A stretch of DNA of 64,000 bases from Marsupella aquatica (taxonomy: Eukaryota > Marchantiophyta). This document shows positions 1-11,739 of the stretch, piece after piece. The stretch lies in the NCBI GenBank assembly GCA_973895155.1, contig OZ316894.1, forward strand, positions 10,168,001-10,232,000. Reading direction: 5' to 3'. The position numbers and the translations under genes were made by a program. The first letter of the stretch is position 1. Each line of letters opens with the position of its first letter. The notes below the pieces were generated by a model. The model did not search any database, had not been told where the DNA came from, and saw nothing but the letters and a program-made list of their open reading frames with translations.

Positions 1-394
1 CTATTGCATCGGACCCCTCATGAATTTATATCGGATACCTCTTTGCTTTCCCAAAGGGGGTCCAATATAATGTTTTGAATTTGGGTTGGGTATAATGGGA
101 TTGGAGGGTTTAGAGTATAATTTAGGATATTTAGGTTTTGTATGGGGTAAGGGCACATGGTTGGAGTTATTATTTGCTTTCATATTTGAATCCGCGTTTT
201 GTAGGGCTCTACATATGTGAACGGGACAGTGAACGTGTCATGCATGTAGAGGGACCTCTTGCAAGTTTCTTTGTTGCGGAGAACAAAGTTTGGGGTTTGT
301 ACCGGACTATGTAATTTTTTTGATAAGCTATGGTCTTGCATGCTTAATATATTGGGCTCTAATTAATGATGCAATTGTGTATAGAGTCTTGGTG

Positions 395-1097
395 TTTTAG
401 GGGTGGTTGTGGTGATGGGAACTCAATACTATGATATGTAATATAGGATCAAGAAAATACTACAAGAAGTTTTTGTATGAACCATTTTCGGGTGAAAGCC
501 TTTTGTTTCATTTCTTTATAGGGGATTATGGGTGTACGTAGAGGTTTTATTAGTATAACATTATACCTTTTGTTAGGATAATATTAAACCCCTTCATTAG
601 GCTAATCTTTGTGTTTGGATTTGATGTGTAGTACCTTGCTTTTGGAGGGGTGGTTAACTTTTTTTGAGGGGGTAGGGAGGTTTCGATTTTGGACAATGCA
701 CTATGCATGAAACCGTGCATCCAGGAGGTATGATGTCCTCTTGCAAGTTTAGGGATGGTTGTGGTGATGAGAACTCAATACTATGATATATGATAGACAA
801 AATACTACAAGAAGTTTTTGTACGAACCATTTCTTGGTGAAAGCTATTTGGATCATTTCTTTGGAGGGGTTTATGGGCTTAGGGTTATGGGGTTTTACTA
901 GGATAAGGTTACACCTTTTCTTAGGATAAGGTTCAACCTCCATATATTAGCTAGGCTAATGGTTGTGTTGGATTTGATGCACAGTACCTTGCGTTTGGAG
1001 GGGTGGTTCAATGTTTGTGAGGGGGTAGATAGGTTTTGTTTTGGACAATGCACTATGCATAGTGTGAGACCGCGCATCCAGGAGGTATGATGTCCCC
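395..1097. repeat. Two-copy direct repeat, period about 355 bp
   Basis: Unit one (about 395-735) and unit two (about 750-1097) share long blocks: a 'ggttgtggtgatg.gaactc' opening, a 'tactacaagaagtttttgta' block and a closing 'gcatccaggaggtatgatgt' block. The copies are diverged by substitutions and small indels. It lies upstream of the CACTA coding region, probably in its 5' leader. No gene was seen in 1-1380. Confidence 0.75.
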
Positions 1098-1384
1098 GCT
1101 TCACGAGCCGCATCATTTACACTTAATTTGTATGTTGGAAATTTTTTATATGTGGTGTGTTCTTCCTACACCCTTTCGCACTTACAGATTATGTATGCTC
1201 ATTAGCAAAATGCTCACCCATATATGCAGAGATTTTGGATGTCCCACACCTTGTGTGTAGAAAATACGACACAATAGGCTGGCAAAGCGCGGGTATCATT
1301 GAGGTACAATAGGACTTTTGTATCTCATGCATTAATTAATTCTATTTTGATACTCCAACACTTGTCTTCTTTTATGCAGCTTAC

Positions 1385-1645
1385 ATGAATTCAGAGTGTA
1401 CTTCATGCATGCAGATGTCTACTTCTGATAGTTCCACGTCAAATTCAGACTCAGACACAAGCTCGTCTGAGGGGGAGGTTCCTCCACCCCCTCCTCCAGA
1501 TCGTCCTCGTGCTCCACTAGGACCCATACCTTGCTGGTGTGTGAGATGTAAGGGACTTGTGGTTCGACATGCGTGGGAGACTTGTGAGCACATCGAGAAC
1601 TATGGCCGCCACGAGGGTGATATGCCAGGGTATTTGCCTAGCCAG
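1385..1645 (+). CDS. Acidic Ser/Asp-rich first exon of CACTA accessory protein (hypothetical)
   Basis: The ORF opens at an ATG and encodes a serine/aspartate-rich stretch, a run of six prolines, and then a cysteine cluster of the form CWCVRC followed by a W-x2-C-x2-H pattern, which could bind zinc. A good donor (CAG/gtatat) follows position 1645, and an acceptor-like 'acatag' lies at about 1782. The frame after that acceptor is Pro-rich but closes near 1936, out of register with the SET-domain frame. Either another acceptor is used (an in-frame AG lies at 1848) or a frameshift has occurred. It is probably the N-terminal part of the downstream SET protein or a separate small CACTA protein. Function unknown. 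Confidence 0.45.
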
Positions 1646-1818
1646 GTATATATATGTTTATGTCCCCTATTCATTCCATATATGCATTCCAATTTAGGGT
1701 ATTGCTTAATTATCTTGCATTTACATCCTGGCACTACTTAATTTATTGATTTGTGTAAAACCATTGTACGTGTGTTGACATAGGTGCCTCGTAGGCCCCC
1801 ACCTCCTTTGGTTCCTGA

Positions 1819-2739
1819 AGCTGTGTGGTTGGAAGGGTTTCTAGCAAGGGCCAGGAGTTGCTTGCAGTTCCTCCTGCCCAGATGCCTCTTAGCCCACCTG
1901 CTCCTATCCCCACTCCCGTGCCCACACATGAGCATGTAGAGGGGGAACCGGTCTCTCGGCCCGAGGTTGTGACTACTAGGGTCCTACGTACACGACCACG
2001 ATCTGGTAGACGTAGACGGCAGTATGGACCACTGGACCAGGTAGACAGACGAGAGGAGGTGTTAGGTACTAGTGATCGACCAGCCAGTAACGTAGATTAT
2101 ATTTGCGTTGAGGGCAGGTTTGGACTATCCTATCTCACTGGTAGGGCTGCCGAAGTTTTGAAGGACTTTTCTCCAAGTCTCTTCAAATTTCCAGATTTTA
2201 TTCCTACAGATGAACCAGTTCAGATATGGGGTCGCCCTTGGATAGTGAAGGCATCCTCTATTGGTCATGATATAGGATATGGTCTTTTTGCTTTGGAGGA
2301 TATTGTGGTCCCTCCAAAGCCATGGAGACGTGGTTATGATGGAGAGCATCTCTTTCCTTACATTGGGGCTGTATATAACTCCAAGAGTTGGAATATTTTG
2401 TTGCGTCAACACCCAAGTTGGGGGGTGTATGCATTGAGGATGGACTCAGACCCGGATGAGGTCTTCACTAGGCCGTGGCATTGCTGGATGATTGATGGTG
2501 ACCCTATTCGGAACGGTAATTTAGCAGGGTACATCAATAGTACCACAGGTAGAGATAGAGGTTTGGAGGCTAATGTAGAGTGGATTCAAATGTTTGGTCC
2601 ACCTAGACATCCATATTTTGTGAAACATATGGACGACCATATCATGACAGTAGCTGTTAGGACCATTAGAGCTGGTGAGGAGTTATTGTGTGAGTATGAG
2701 TGGGATGCACCAAAATTGTCCTTGCGTTGTCGTCCATGA
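1819..2739 (+). CDS. SET-domain protein (histone-lysine methyltransferase-like) carried by the CACTA element
   Basis: The open frame runs from about 1819 to a TGA at 2739; its true start is probably in an upstream exon. The first ~100 residues are proline- and arginine-rich. The last ~170 residues show the SET order: a glycine-rich cofactor motif (IGYGLFALEDIV), a 'PYIGAVYN' strand, 'IDGDPIRNGNLAGYINST' at the place of the canonical GN-x-ARF-INHSC pseudoknot motif, and 'VRTIRAGEELLCEYEW' at the place of AGEELTxDY. The catalytic Tyr position (CEYEW) is kept; the NHSC motif is altered to NST. It lies 165 bp upstream of the transposase ATG on the same strand, inside the transposon. SET proteins methylate lysines, usually in histone tails; the substrate here cannot be told. 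Expected location is the nucleus. Confidence 0.75.
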   Translation, partial: SCVVGRVSSKGQELLAVPPAQMPLSPPAPIPTPVPTHEHVEGEPVSRPEVVTTRVLRTRPRSGRRRRQYGPLDQVDRREEVLGTSDRPASNVDYICVEGRFGLSYLTGRAAEVLKDFSPSLFKFPDFIPTDEPVQIWGRPWIVKASSIGHDIGYGLFALEDIVVPPKPWRRGYDGEHLFPYIGAVYNSKSWNILLRQHPSWGVYALRMDSDPDEVFTRPWHCWMIDGDPIRNGNLAGYINSTTGRDRGLEANVEWIQMFGPPRHPYFVKHMDDHIMTVAVRTIRAGEELLCEYEWDAPKLSLRCRP

Positions 2740-2904
2740 TAGTTTCTTGGACTTACATACATGTATATATATATGTCAATTTATTTTACATGTTTACATG
2801 AGAATGATGTTGTTCAGCAGTGCATGTGTTGATGAGATTAATTAATTGATGTTGTATGATAGAATCAATATGTAACGCCTGATATTGGGGTAATATCACG
2901 AGCT

Positions 2905-5900
2905 ATGCGACAACACCTTGTTGAGGCCATGGTGGCCAACCGTGGGCATGAACCACAAAGGCAAGAGGATGGGGTACGACATGATGGTGATGATCCTATC
3001 CAAGACCATCTTGATGAGGAGAGGGCCATGGATGAGCTCATGGACCAATTCTATGATGATCACGATGACATTGGTTTGGAGGACATTGGTTCAACCCATG
3101 AAAGGACTAGTCATCCACATCCTTCTAGGGGGTCCCAAGACAAGCAATGGGAGGAGGCGCAACGTCATGCCCGTACTCGCATATTCGAGGGGAGTAGGTT
3201 ATCTCGGCTCTCATCAATAATGTTGTTGCTCAACTTGCAGCAAAGACATGGGGCAAGCAATCTACTTTTGGATGATGTTTTCCGTACCTTGCATGATCAT
3301 ATTTTGCCAGTAGGCAATGCATTGCCAGCCTCTTGGAAAGAGGCTAAACAGGTGTTGAGGTCCATTGGCCTGAAGTATGAGGTGATACATGCATGTGTGG
3401 ATGATTGCATTCTTTTTAGGGGTGAGCATGAAAATGCCACTACATGTCCTAAATGTCAGAAGCCACGGTACCGTGATGACATGTTGAAGGGGAAGGTACC
3501 GCAAAAGGTTATGAGGTACTTTCCTCTTATCCCTCGATTGCGACATCAATTCCGATGTGCAGAGTTGGCTGAGATGATGGTATGGCACTCACAAAATCGT
3601 TCTGATATGGCTGTACCCTCTAGTGCCATGCGGATGATGGTTGACTCTCCTGCCAATCGATTTGTAGAGGATAGATGGGGAGAGTTCAAAATTGACCCAC
3701 GACATGTTCGACTAGGCTTGGCAGCAGACGGTATCAGCCCTTTTGCTTTGACAGGAAAAGCCAAACCATATTCAGTGTGGCCAGTAGTGTTGACAAACTA
3801 CAACATCCCTCCTTGGATGGCCATGAAGAAAGGTCACCTACTACTCTCCATGATTATTCCGGGTCCTAAGCAAGTTAAAAAGATTGATGTGTACTTGCAG
3901 CCATTGATTGATGAGTTGATACAACTGTGGAGAGGAGTGGATTGTTATGATGGACGTCACAACACAGGAGGTTTATCCCGCGTATTTACTCTAAAGGCCA
4001 TCCTTATGTGGACCATGCATGATTTACCAGGTATGGTAAACCCTTATTTCCTCTAGTACCTAAACCTTGTATTTAATTGCAATTATGCAGATTTTTGCCT
4101 TGATGAACCTTATTTTATGAATGTGTTTTCTATGCACTGGGCAGGGTTTGGATATGTTTCTGGATTGCAAACATCAGGCTATCGAGCTTGCTCTACATGT
4201 GGACCCGATTTGGAGGGGGTGGCCAGGCCCAAGTCAAGTACTCTGCAAAAAATTGTTTACATTGGTCATACTAAATATCTTCCACCAGACCATCCTTGGA
4301 GGAGTGATCCATTCCTTTATGATACTGATGAGGGCCAACCTGATATTCGTCCTCAACCTCAGCGGAAGGATCCAGCATATTGGAGAGAGGTATGGGGGAG
4401 AGTTCAGGATCCGAGTGATCCATTACCATTATTCAGATGTGGCATGACCCGTTTGTCTGCATTGTCACAATTGCCATATTGGTCAGATATGCCCATTAAT
4501 CACTTGTTAGACCCTATGCACATTGAGGGGAATGTGGGGAAATCATTGATTCGCCATCTATATGGGGAGAAAAATAACAATTGGAGAGAAAGTTGTGAGG
4601 AGATGGGGATGCATGGTCTTTTGGGTTTTTGGCCATCTTTGGACCCCCCTGGTGCTCCCCCTAGCATCCATCCTCCTTGGGTTTTGACAAGGGCAGAGCG
4701 CATTGAGTTTCGCAGACGTATTGGGTTGATGAGGTTTCCCACAGGTTATGGTACCAATCTTCGGAAGGCATTTGGGGGGGAGGATTCTCCAAAATGGCCA
4801 TCTTTCTTGAAGACACATGATTATCATCGGTTGCTTGAACATGTTCTTCCAGTTGCTATTATTGGATTGGGTAGTGAGGAACTTTGTGATGCCCTTTGGT
4901 CATTGGGTAAGCTCTTAAGATGGGTATGTCAAAAGGAGGTACAGGAGTCCGATGACATTGCTGCTATGGAGATATTTGGAGTAGAGGTTGTCTGCAAGTT
5001 GGAGAAGGCACTCCCTCCCTCATTCTTTGATGGTCAGGTTCATTTCCTCATACATTTAGTGCACGAGGTTGCAATTGCAGGCCCAGTATATTGTCGATGG
5101 ATGTATTGGGTAGAGCGTTATATGGGGGTGATGAAGTCATATGTCTTTAATCGCGCTAGGGTGGAAGGTAGCATTGCGGAGCGTCATCTTGGAGCAGAGA
5201 GTATGTTTTACTGTACAAACATAGTTGCCACACTAGATCCTAGTGCTCCTAGGGGATGGATAGATGAGGCAGCACGAGAGGCTGACTACGAGGATGATAG
5301 ACTCACTGGGGCATCTGGAGAGCGTCTCATAGGCTCAGCAGAGCGTTTACAGCTCACAACATTTATGTTGTATAACTCACCCGAGGTTGTCGGGGAGTGG
5401 ACAACATTTTATGAGGAGGAGAAGCAAAACAGTCGACGCCCACGGTTATTTCCCAAGTTTCACCCATACATGAAGGAGAAGTTGTTAGAAGTGGATGCCC
5501 TAGTGGGTACCGGGGAGAGTGTATTACACTACCCAAACATGACAGATAAACTTCGTACCTTGGTTCATGGTCCACTACTTATAGTCACGACTCGGACTGC
5601 CATGTGGTCAAAGGGGAGACATTTTCGTGTGGAACGACTTGATGAGAAAAGGGCAGCTACACAGGATTGTGGGGTGATGGGTTGGTTCACCCAAGATTCC
5701 CAGAGTAGCATGTCAGACATGAATCCCATTCGCTCCACCGTGGCCCATTATGGGAAGATTGAGGAGATCCTAACAGTGAAGTACCATGCACATACTACTT
5801 TGGAGGAAGTGGTATTCAAGTGCAAATGGTTCAAGATGAATCTTGTAGGCCACAATCGTACTTGTGAAGATGATGCATGCGGTTTTACTCGTTTGAAGAC

Positions 5901-6108
5901 ATCCGCAAATAGTGTCATCAGTTCCAACTGGAGGTCCTCAGATCCCTTTGCCTTCCCACATCACCTTGAGCAATGCTTTTACCTACCCTATCCCAATGAC
6001 CCCGAGTGGTCCATTGTCATGCCGTATATTCCCAGATCACGGTCCATAGTCCAAGAGAGACCCAACGTAGTTGTAGTGGAAGATAGAGACATACCCCCCA
6101 CGAGTTAG
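2905..6108 (+). CDS. TNP2-type CACTA transposase with DUF4218 and DUF4216 (two exons, 2905..4030 and 4145..6108)
   Basis: The two open frames join through a 114-bp intron (donor CAG/gtatgg, acceptor gggcag/GG) in phase 1 and give about 1029 residues. The N-terminal part is acidic. The Tnp2 transposase core follows, with a CPKC zinc pair, 'RLGLAADGISPF' (compare RLGLATDGFNPF of plant TNP2), 'IIPGPKQ' and 'DVYLQPLIDEL'. Exon 2 continues the core and then carries DUF4218 ('MHIEGNVGKSLIRHLYG' to about 5240) and DUF4216 ('KIEEILTVKYH' to 'HHLEQCFYLPYPNDPEW'). The transposase binds element ends and catalyses excision and integration in the nucleus. Both exons are free of stops, so this copy may still be functional, unlike most other transposon genes in the window. 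Confidence 0.9.
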
Positions 6109-6299
6109 TATAAATTGTAGACCCCACCATCTTCATGTATATTTTTACCGACACTATCTTTTTATCGGCATTCTACGATTTTTCTCATTGTCCACAATTT
6201 CATGCAGTATACATATCTATTGCTTAAAGTATGCCTCATATCTGAATCCATTAATTCCATGCAACCTATACATTGTAAAACACTAAAGTCCCATATGTC

Positions 6300-6857
6300 C
6301 CATTCAAATACCATCGGAAATATATCGGACACACATCAGTACTGCCAAAGCCAAAAACCCCTTCCCATCCTCAAAGTATCGGATTTTCCGATACTATAAC
6401 AATCGGAAGCCACTATCCGATACTCCACAGATCGAACACTTAAGCCCGAGGCCGAGGAGGGGTCCGATAGAAATTTCAACGGATAATAACCGATACCTCA
6501 GCCTTCGCAAATGATTTCCGTTGTAACTAGTATCGCAAAAATATGTCCGATAACACTTGTATCGGTAAATGTCCGAAACCAAACCTATCAGAATTAGCTT
6601 TCGATACTATTCTTATTGGACGTCTGAAAAACATGTCGGCTCTCAATTTGCGATACAGGATGTTTTGGACATTGTCCGATATGATGGGGATTGGATAAGG
6701 TTTTCGATACAAAAACTATCGGATAGTAATGTCCGATTTTGGTAGTATCGGAAGTTCCGTAGCTGAGAGTATCGGAACTTTTCCGTTGTGTTTAGTATCG
6801 GGCGCGTTGAGAAACGCGTGTTTTTAGTATCAGAAAAGTGCCTAAAATATACTAGTG
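6300..6857. repeat. CACTA right subterminal repeat array and terminal inverted repeat
   Basis: About sixteen copies of ATCGGA or its complement TCCGAT occur in both orientations, often as 'agtatcgga'. The array ends in 'ctaaaatatactagtg' at 6842-6857. Such arrays are the binding sites for the element's own DNA-binding protein in En/Spm-like transposons. No gene was seen in 6109-6860. Confidence 0.8.
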
Positions 6858-6860
6858 TCA

Positions 6861-7346
6861 AGGGGGAGTTTGTTAGATATTGCTCTAGTCTTGTGACTCG
6901 TGAGCTAACCACAGTTAGGCTAACTCGGGTTAAGACTTAGCTAATGTTAGCGGTAGTGCTGTTGTGTATATTTCCAGGGCTGGTGCCAGCCCCTGGTGGA
7001 ACTTAGGCTCATTGTTACGGAGCTAGTTGAGATATAGGGAGAGCTTGCACTGTGGATGCTTGGTATGGCCAGTCGGCCTAGAGTGCAGTAAAGCTCTTGT
7101 GTGTTCCCGTGGACATAGTCTCATGTGGAGGTGAACCACATATCTCTCTGTGTTGACTCTTGTGCGTTGGATAGTTCATGGGCTTGCCGTTGCGAATGTC
7201 GTCTATGCTCAATAGGTATGAGTCATGACTGTATCGTCATGAAGGAAGACGTCATACTTCAACACAAAAAGACAGTCATCTCCTTAATACTTGACAAAAT
7301 CTATCAATGTTAGGTTCAGTGGAAAGCTAGAGAAATTCAGATACTC
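6861..7346 (+). repeat. Copia-type LTR remnant with polypurine tract
   Basis: A purine tract (agggggagtt, 6861-6870) is followed by an LTR-like start TGTTAGATAT at 6871. Further in is a U5-like stretch (cccgtggacatag ... gtgaaccacatat, about 7105-7150) resembling plant copia LTRs. A diverged relative lies at 46236-46470. The right border is unclear and merges near 7280 into degenerate 'ttgacaaaat.t.tcaatg' repeats also seen after 44850. Confidence 0.6.
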
Positions 7347-7351
7347 ATGAT

Positions 7352-7680
7352 GTCACACCATTTAGAGTGGTAGTAAAGTATATCATACTATCTAGGTATA
7401 GAGGTTTTGTATGTGTGCTACATGAGCACTATGTTTAGTTTGAGTTGGTGTGAGGGATAGTTATCCCCTTGTGTTGGCTCAAAGGCCTCATCTTTCAATG
7501 TTGAGCCTTTGAGCATGAGCTTGGTGGCTATGGTGTGGCTGACCAGGTTGTGTGCATGTAACGTGGATTCCTTGAAGCACAAGGTGCGTTGGGCTTGACA
7601 TACATGTGTGATCGCGTCGGATGGGATCGTTGTTAGATTAGCACCGATCGTTGTTCGATTTGCACTATTAAAGAAGATTA
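7352..7680 (+). repeat. Left terminal repeat (LTR segment 'B') of the DNMT-Ty3 element
   Basis: This 329-bp block starts GTCACACC directly after the ATGAT duplication and ends GAAGATTA. It matches 44380-44708. If the LTR proper is A+B, as suggested by the purine tract before segment A at 44241, then this left LTR lacks its A half and its end would be GATTACA at 7682. I see no standard TGG-starting primer-binding site just downstream. Confidence 0.75.
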
Positions 7681-8332
7681 CATTGAAAGATCAGCTTTGA
7701 ATTCTGATGTACGGATTGTGCAAACAGAAGTTTGATCTTGTTATGGTTTTGTTGTTGACGATTCGTGGTATCTCGAATCGGGTTTTATTGTTGAACGGAT
7801 CACTGGTATCTCGATCTGTTACAAGTTGGTGTTGAGAAAGCTTGAGTGAATGCGGAGCTTTGAGTTGTTGAGTTGCGCGTTTGGAGTTGCGGTTTGCATC
7901 GATCGACATTGCAGCATTTTTGAGGACTGAGTGTGCGGTCGATGACCGGAAGTTGCCATCAATTGTTATGCACGGATTGCTGAGAGTATTCGTTGTGAAG
8001 GCAAGTCGGTCGAACTTGTGATGTTTGCGATTCTGGTTGGGGGATGGTTCCAATCATGAGTCGATAGTTGAAGTAGTACGTTGCGGATTTGAGATTCGTC
8101 AAGTTGATGTTGACGGACAGTGCATTCCTTCGAAGAAAGTGACGTTGAATGTTGGCGAATTGCATTGCCTGCGATGACGTAGCACACCGCGGAGAGGCGA
8201 TGTAGCGCACCGCGGAGAGGTGAGGTGTGGCGGCAACCTACAGCACAAGGAAAATGACAAAGTTAGTGAATAGTGCTTTATTCGGGAATTGCGACGGGGT
8301 TTTCGCAGCAACAAGGTTGTGAAGGTCTTCCA

Positions 8333-8531
8333 CGGAACACTGTTCCGTTGAAAGGGCATATTGGAGATTGGTTGACTGTGGAACACCGTTCCGTCATGGC
8401 AGTTTTGGGAAGATTGGTCTTCCACGGAACACTGTTCCGTCGTGAGTGCATATTGGAGAATGATCGGGTACATATTACCATTTTGTCGTGGTAATTGTGG
8501 GAAGATTGGTCTTCCATGGAACACTGTTTCG
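8333..8531. repeat. Palindrome cluster 1 (CGGAACACTGTTCCG)
   Basis: Four copies: perfect 15-bp palindromes with a one-base centre at 8333-8347 and 8425-8439, a variant with CCG near 8380-8394, and a variant (GTTTCG) at about 8516-8531. Most are preceded by 'cttcca' and followed by 'gtgcatattggag'-like sequence, so the repeat unit is longer than the palindrome. Confidence 0.85.
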
Positions 8532-11091
8532 TCGTGGGTGCATATTGAAGATTGGTCTGTGTGGACCGGCTCAATATAGGGTATGTAAGGAACTTGTCAA
8601 TTTTTTTGTTGTTTGTACAAGGAATAGTAAGAAAGTTGTTGTAGTGTTAGCAAAGTACTTAGGGTTTGCAACCCTAAGTCACTAGGGAAGGCTAGTAGGA
8701 AATCATGGAAGGGAGAAAATGTGTTGTTCTAAGCAAATGTAAAGGGATAAGTAATGTGATTTTGGTAGGCAGCAAATGTTCCACCCTTAGTTAGGATAGG
8801 CGACTAAGTCGGGACCGGAAAATGACCCGACACCTGACATATTATTTTTGGCTGATATTTCTCCCATGGGTGTTGGGAGGTCCCTAGGAAACCCTGAAAA
8901 AGTATGAAGTCAAGTGGGGTCTCAACCTAGGAGTTGTGAGTATTTTGACAGAAATTAAAATAACCAACTAGCGGGCCCCACAGAAAATAGCCAAGGGGTA
9001 AATTTTGTGGGTTCAAGGTTAGAATTGAGTTTAGTATAGACCATAATATCCCTGGATTGTCTCAGAAATAATTTGTCACCTTTTGTTACTTTTTGGGAAC
9101 ACCTCAAAGATTGGGAATAGTAATGCGCTTTAATAGATATGATCAAACTTATGTATTTTTAGAAAAGTCGTTATGGAGTGTTTAGAGAGTTTGATAAATA
9201 CAGGAGTGAGTCCTATGTCCAAGGATTCCAGAAATGTGCTCAAAAGTACATTTGGACATTTGAGTGAATTATGGCATGGCCTTCAAGAGGGGCCAGTATA
9301 ACTATTTCTCCTGAGAGGAAAACGAAATTTTTCCAAGTGTCAAAACACGTCGACGCGGCTGCGACCAGACTAGCACGAGGTCAGGCAAGCACGACATGGG
9401 CAGAAATGCACGAGGTGGGCTAATTGAAGGGCTGGTGCTCATCAAAATAGGCCACTCTTGATCTGAATAGACAGGTGCGGGATTGAATTGAGCTAGCTGC
9501 TGCTGAGAAGGACTTGACCCAGTTGCTACTGTGAAATTGAATTGTGAGCTATGGCTGCTGATTGGAATAGGGAGGCTAGCTTTTAATTGGGAAGGTTGCT
9601 TGCTGCTATGGCAGTGGCACAATAGATTAGAGGTGCTGCTATTAATTAGGCATGAGATGCTCACGAGAATTGGCTGGCTGCTGCCTTGATGCTGCTGAAT
9701 TGATGGATGCTACTGCTAGTTGTGAAATTGCAGAGGTGGGCAGCTACGAAATTGAGAAGAGAGACCTGCTTGGCTAAGTGATTGGAATAGAGCTAGTTGT
9801 TGAGAAGGAATCAAGCTATGGCTGCTGCTGCTGTGCTTTGAATCAGTTGCTATGCTTCGAATCTGCTGCTGTGCTGCAAGCTGCGAATTGGTGGGCTATG
9901 GCTGCTGCAAAATTCTGCTGCGATTTTGAATCACTTGCAAGGCTGGATGGCTATGGAGGTGGACTGAGAAGGGTGCTGTAGACCTGGCTGAGCTATCAAT
10001 TGACCTGCTGTCATTCGATCCAATAGAGAATGCTGCCGTTTCAGATTGAATTCAAGAGAGGGGAAAATGCTGCAAAAATTGGTGTCCTTATCAATCTTTT
10101 TCATAAGAAACGTGAGTATAATGAGAGTACTCTCCCCTCATGACACGTGGAATCCCCATAAGGGGCGTGTAAGGTTCAAGTGTAATCGGGTCGCTGCTTA
10201 CACCCGCTTTATACCAAAAACAGGCCTTGGGAGAATGAACATAACTTTGGCTAGGGGTATCCGTTGGGGCCCAAATGTTTTTGTGCTGAGTTGGGGGAAG
10301 GTAAGGCACCCCTTGGTGAAGGTGGAAACCCAGAAAAATAATCACTCAAATATATTTTTAGTGGAGGCCACGAGGGGGTCCCCATAGCTTGCAAACGGGA
10401 GTCGGCATGGAGGAAGTAAGACCAGGTTTTTAGGCCGACACTTCTTGCACCCGTGTCACCCAAGTTAGGATACATGGAGAAGAGAGTACCTCAGGGTAAA
10501 GGTGCAAGGCCGTTAGGGTAAGGAAAGTAAGTTGATAGGTCGGGGTAGTAAATAAGAACTAGTAAATAAGGAGCCAACTTTGACATGACACAACTTGAGA
10601 CTCACTCACTCTTTTTGCGAGCTTTCAAGTGGGTTGGGAAGCTGGTGAGGAGGACCATAAGTGAGAGCAGGTTTGGAGGTCAAAGCATGCAACTCATGTG
10701 TGGCATATTCCAGGGCTTGGAAGGAGTCAAGCAATAGGTTGTAGAGTGAGCTACAAACTATAGAGTTGGACTTTGTGTGTTAGGAGGACTTGGGGGAGGA
10801 GTAGTTGGACCCCAGGTCAAGCTTGGTATGGTGTGGAAGGAGAATAGTATATATGGAGAAAGTTTTCCTTTGTTAGGGACCGGGAGTCTCATCTCTTAAG
10901 TGGAATCTCTACCTTGCCAAGGTAGGGCTAAGCTTGAGAAGGGAGAGGTGGTCCATGCTTAGTGTGGAGAATGTGTAGTGAACTTTTGTTGTAAAGGTGA
11001 TACAATAAAAGGGGACTTGTCAATCTTCATTGTGACCATTAAGTGTGAGTGCATTTAAAGTATATGAGAACAAGAGAAGAATCCATGCTAT

Positions 11092-11430
11092 GATGTAATC
11101 TTGGTCTAAGCTCAAAGGGGATGTGCTAGTACAAAACCAAGGCCAAGGAGACAAGGTTAAGGTAGAGCACTACTTTGAGACTTAGAAAGGATTATAGCTT
11201 GAGGCTAGAAAGTATTTTGCTTGGTGTGTGGTGTTAACAAGAAGTAAGAACAAGAGGAAGAGTCCTTAGATAGAGGCGCATTCTCTAGAGCTCAAAGGGG
11301 ATGTGTGGACCCAAACCAAGGCCAGGGGGGCAAGGTTAAGGGGTAACACTACTTTGAGGGTCTTGAGGAGACTTAAGCTAGAAGAGGAAAGTACTTTGGG
11401 TTCTTGGGTGTTTGTGTGAGAATCTACTCT
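11092..11430 (+). repeat. Tandem duplication, period about 175 bp
   Basis: The segment beginning 'gctcaaaggggatgtg' occurs at about 11112 and 11289, each followed by 'aaaccaaggcca', 'caaggttaagg' and 'actactttgag'. The copies are diverged. It lies in the leader of the DNMT-Ty3 element. Confidence 0.7.
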
Positions 11431-11739
11431 AAGGTGACAGCTTGGAGCGGAGATCCCCCTTGCTGATCTTTGGAGTAGAGGAGAGGGGAAGGGTGTGAGT
11501 ACAAAAGTAGTCAAGGGGACTACCTCTCTAGAAGTGGAGAGTTGAAACTACTTATGTATGGACTGATTAGACATTGTAGACACATTTCAGAAGTTTTGTC
11601 AATCCTTTGTGACCCTGGTATGATATGGAGCAGGTATTAGGTAGTCTTTTGGGGAGAAAAGCCGCTTAAGCTCCTTGACAAGTGTTTGACAGTCTGCCCC
11701 AGCACACGTCTCGTCTGCGTTGTGAACAAGGGTTGGTTG

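Larger units (their letters stand above)
1..6857 (+). mobile_element. CACTA (En/Spm-type) DNA transposon, left end outside window
   Basis: The element is recognised by a TNP2-type transposase with DUF4218 and DUF4216 regions (2905-6108), by many short ATCGGA/TCCGAT subterminal motifs at both ends (two near position 10-35, about sixteen in 6300-6830), and by a right terminus reading ACTAGTG at 6851-6857. On the opposite strand that terminus begins CACTAGTATA, as expected for a CACTA terminal inverted repeat. The left terminus is not in the window, but the subterminal motifs at position 1 suggest it is close. An SET-domain ORF and a short acidic ORF lie upstream of the transposase in the same orientation. 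The element abuts the polypurine tract of a copia-like LTR, so it probably landed in a copia element. Confidence 0.85.

Noticed and set aside
9302-9981. Open frames in the GCTGCTG-rich leader stretch
   Set aside because: Composition-driven by short repeats, with no conserved motif.
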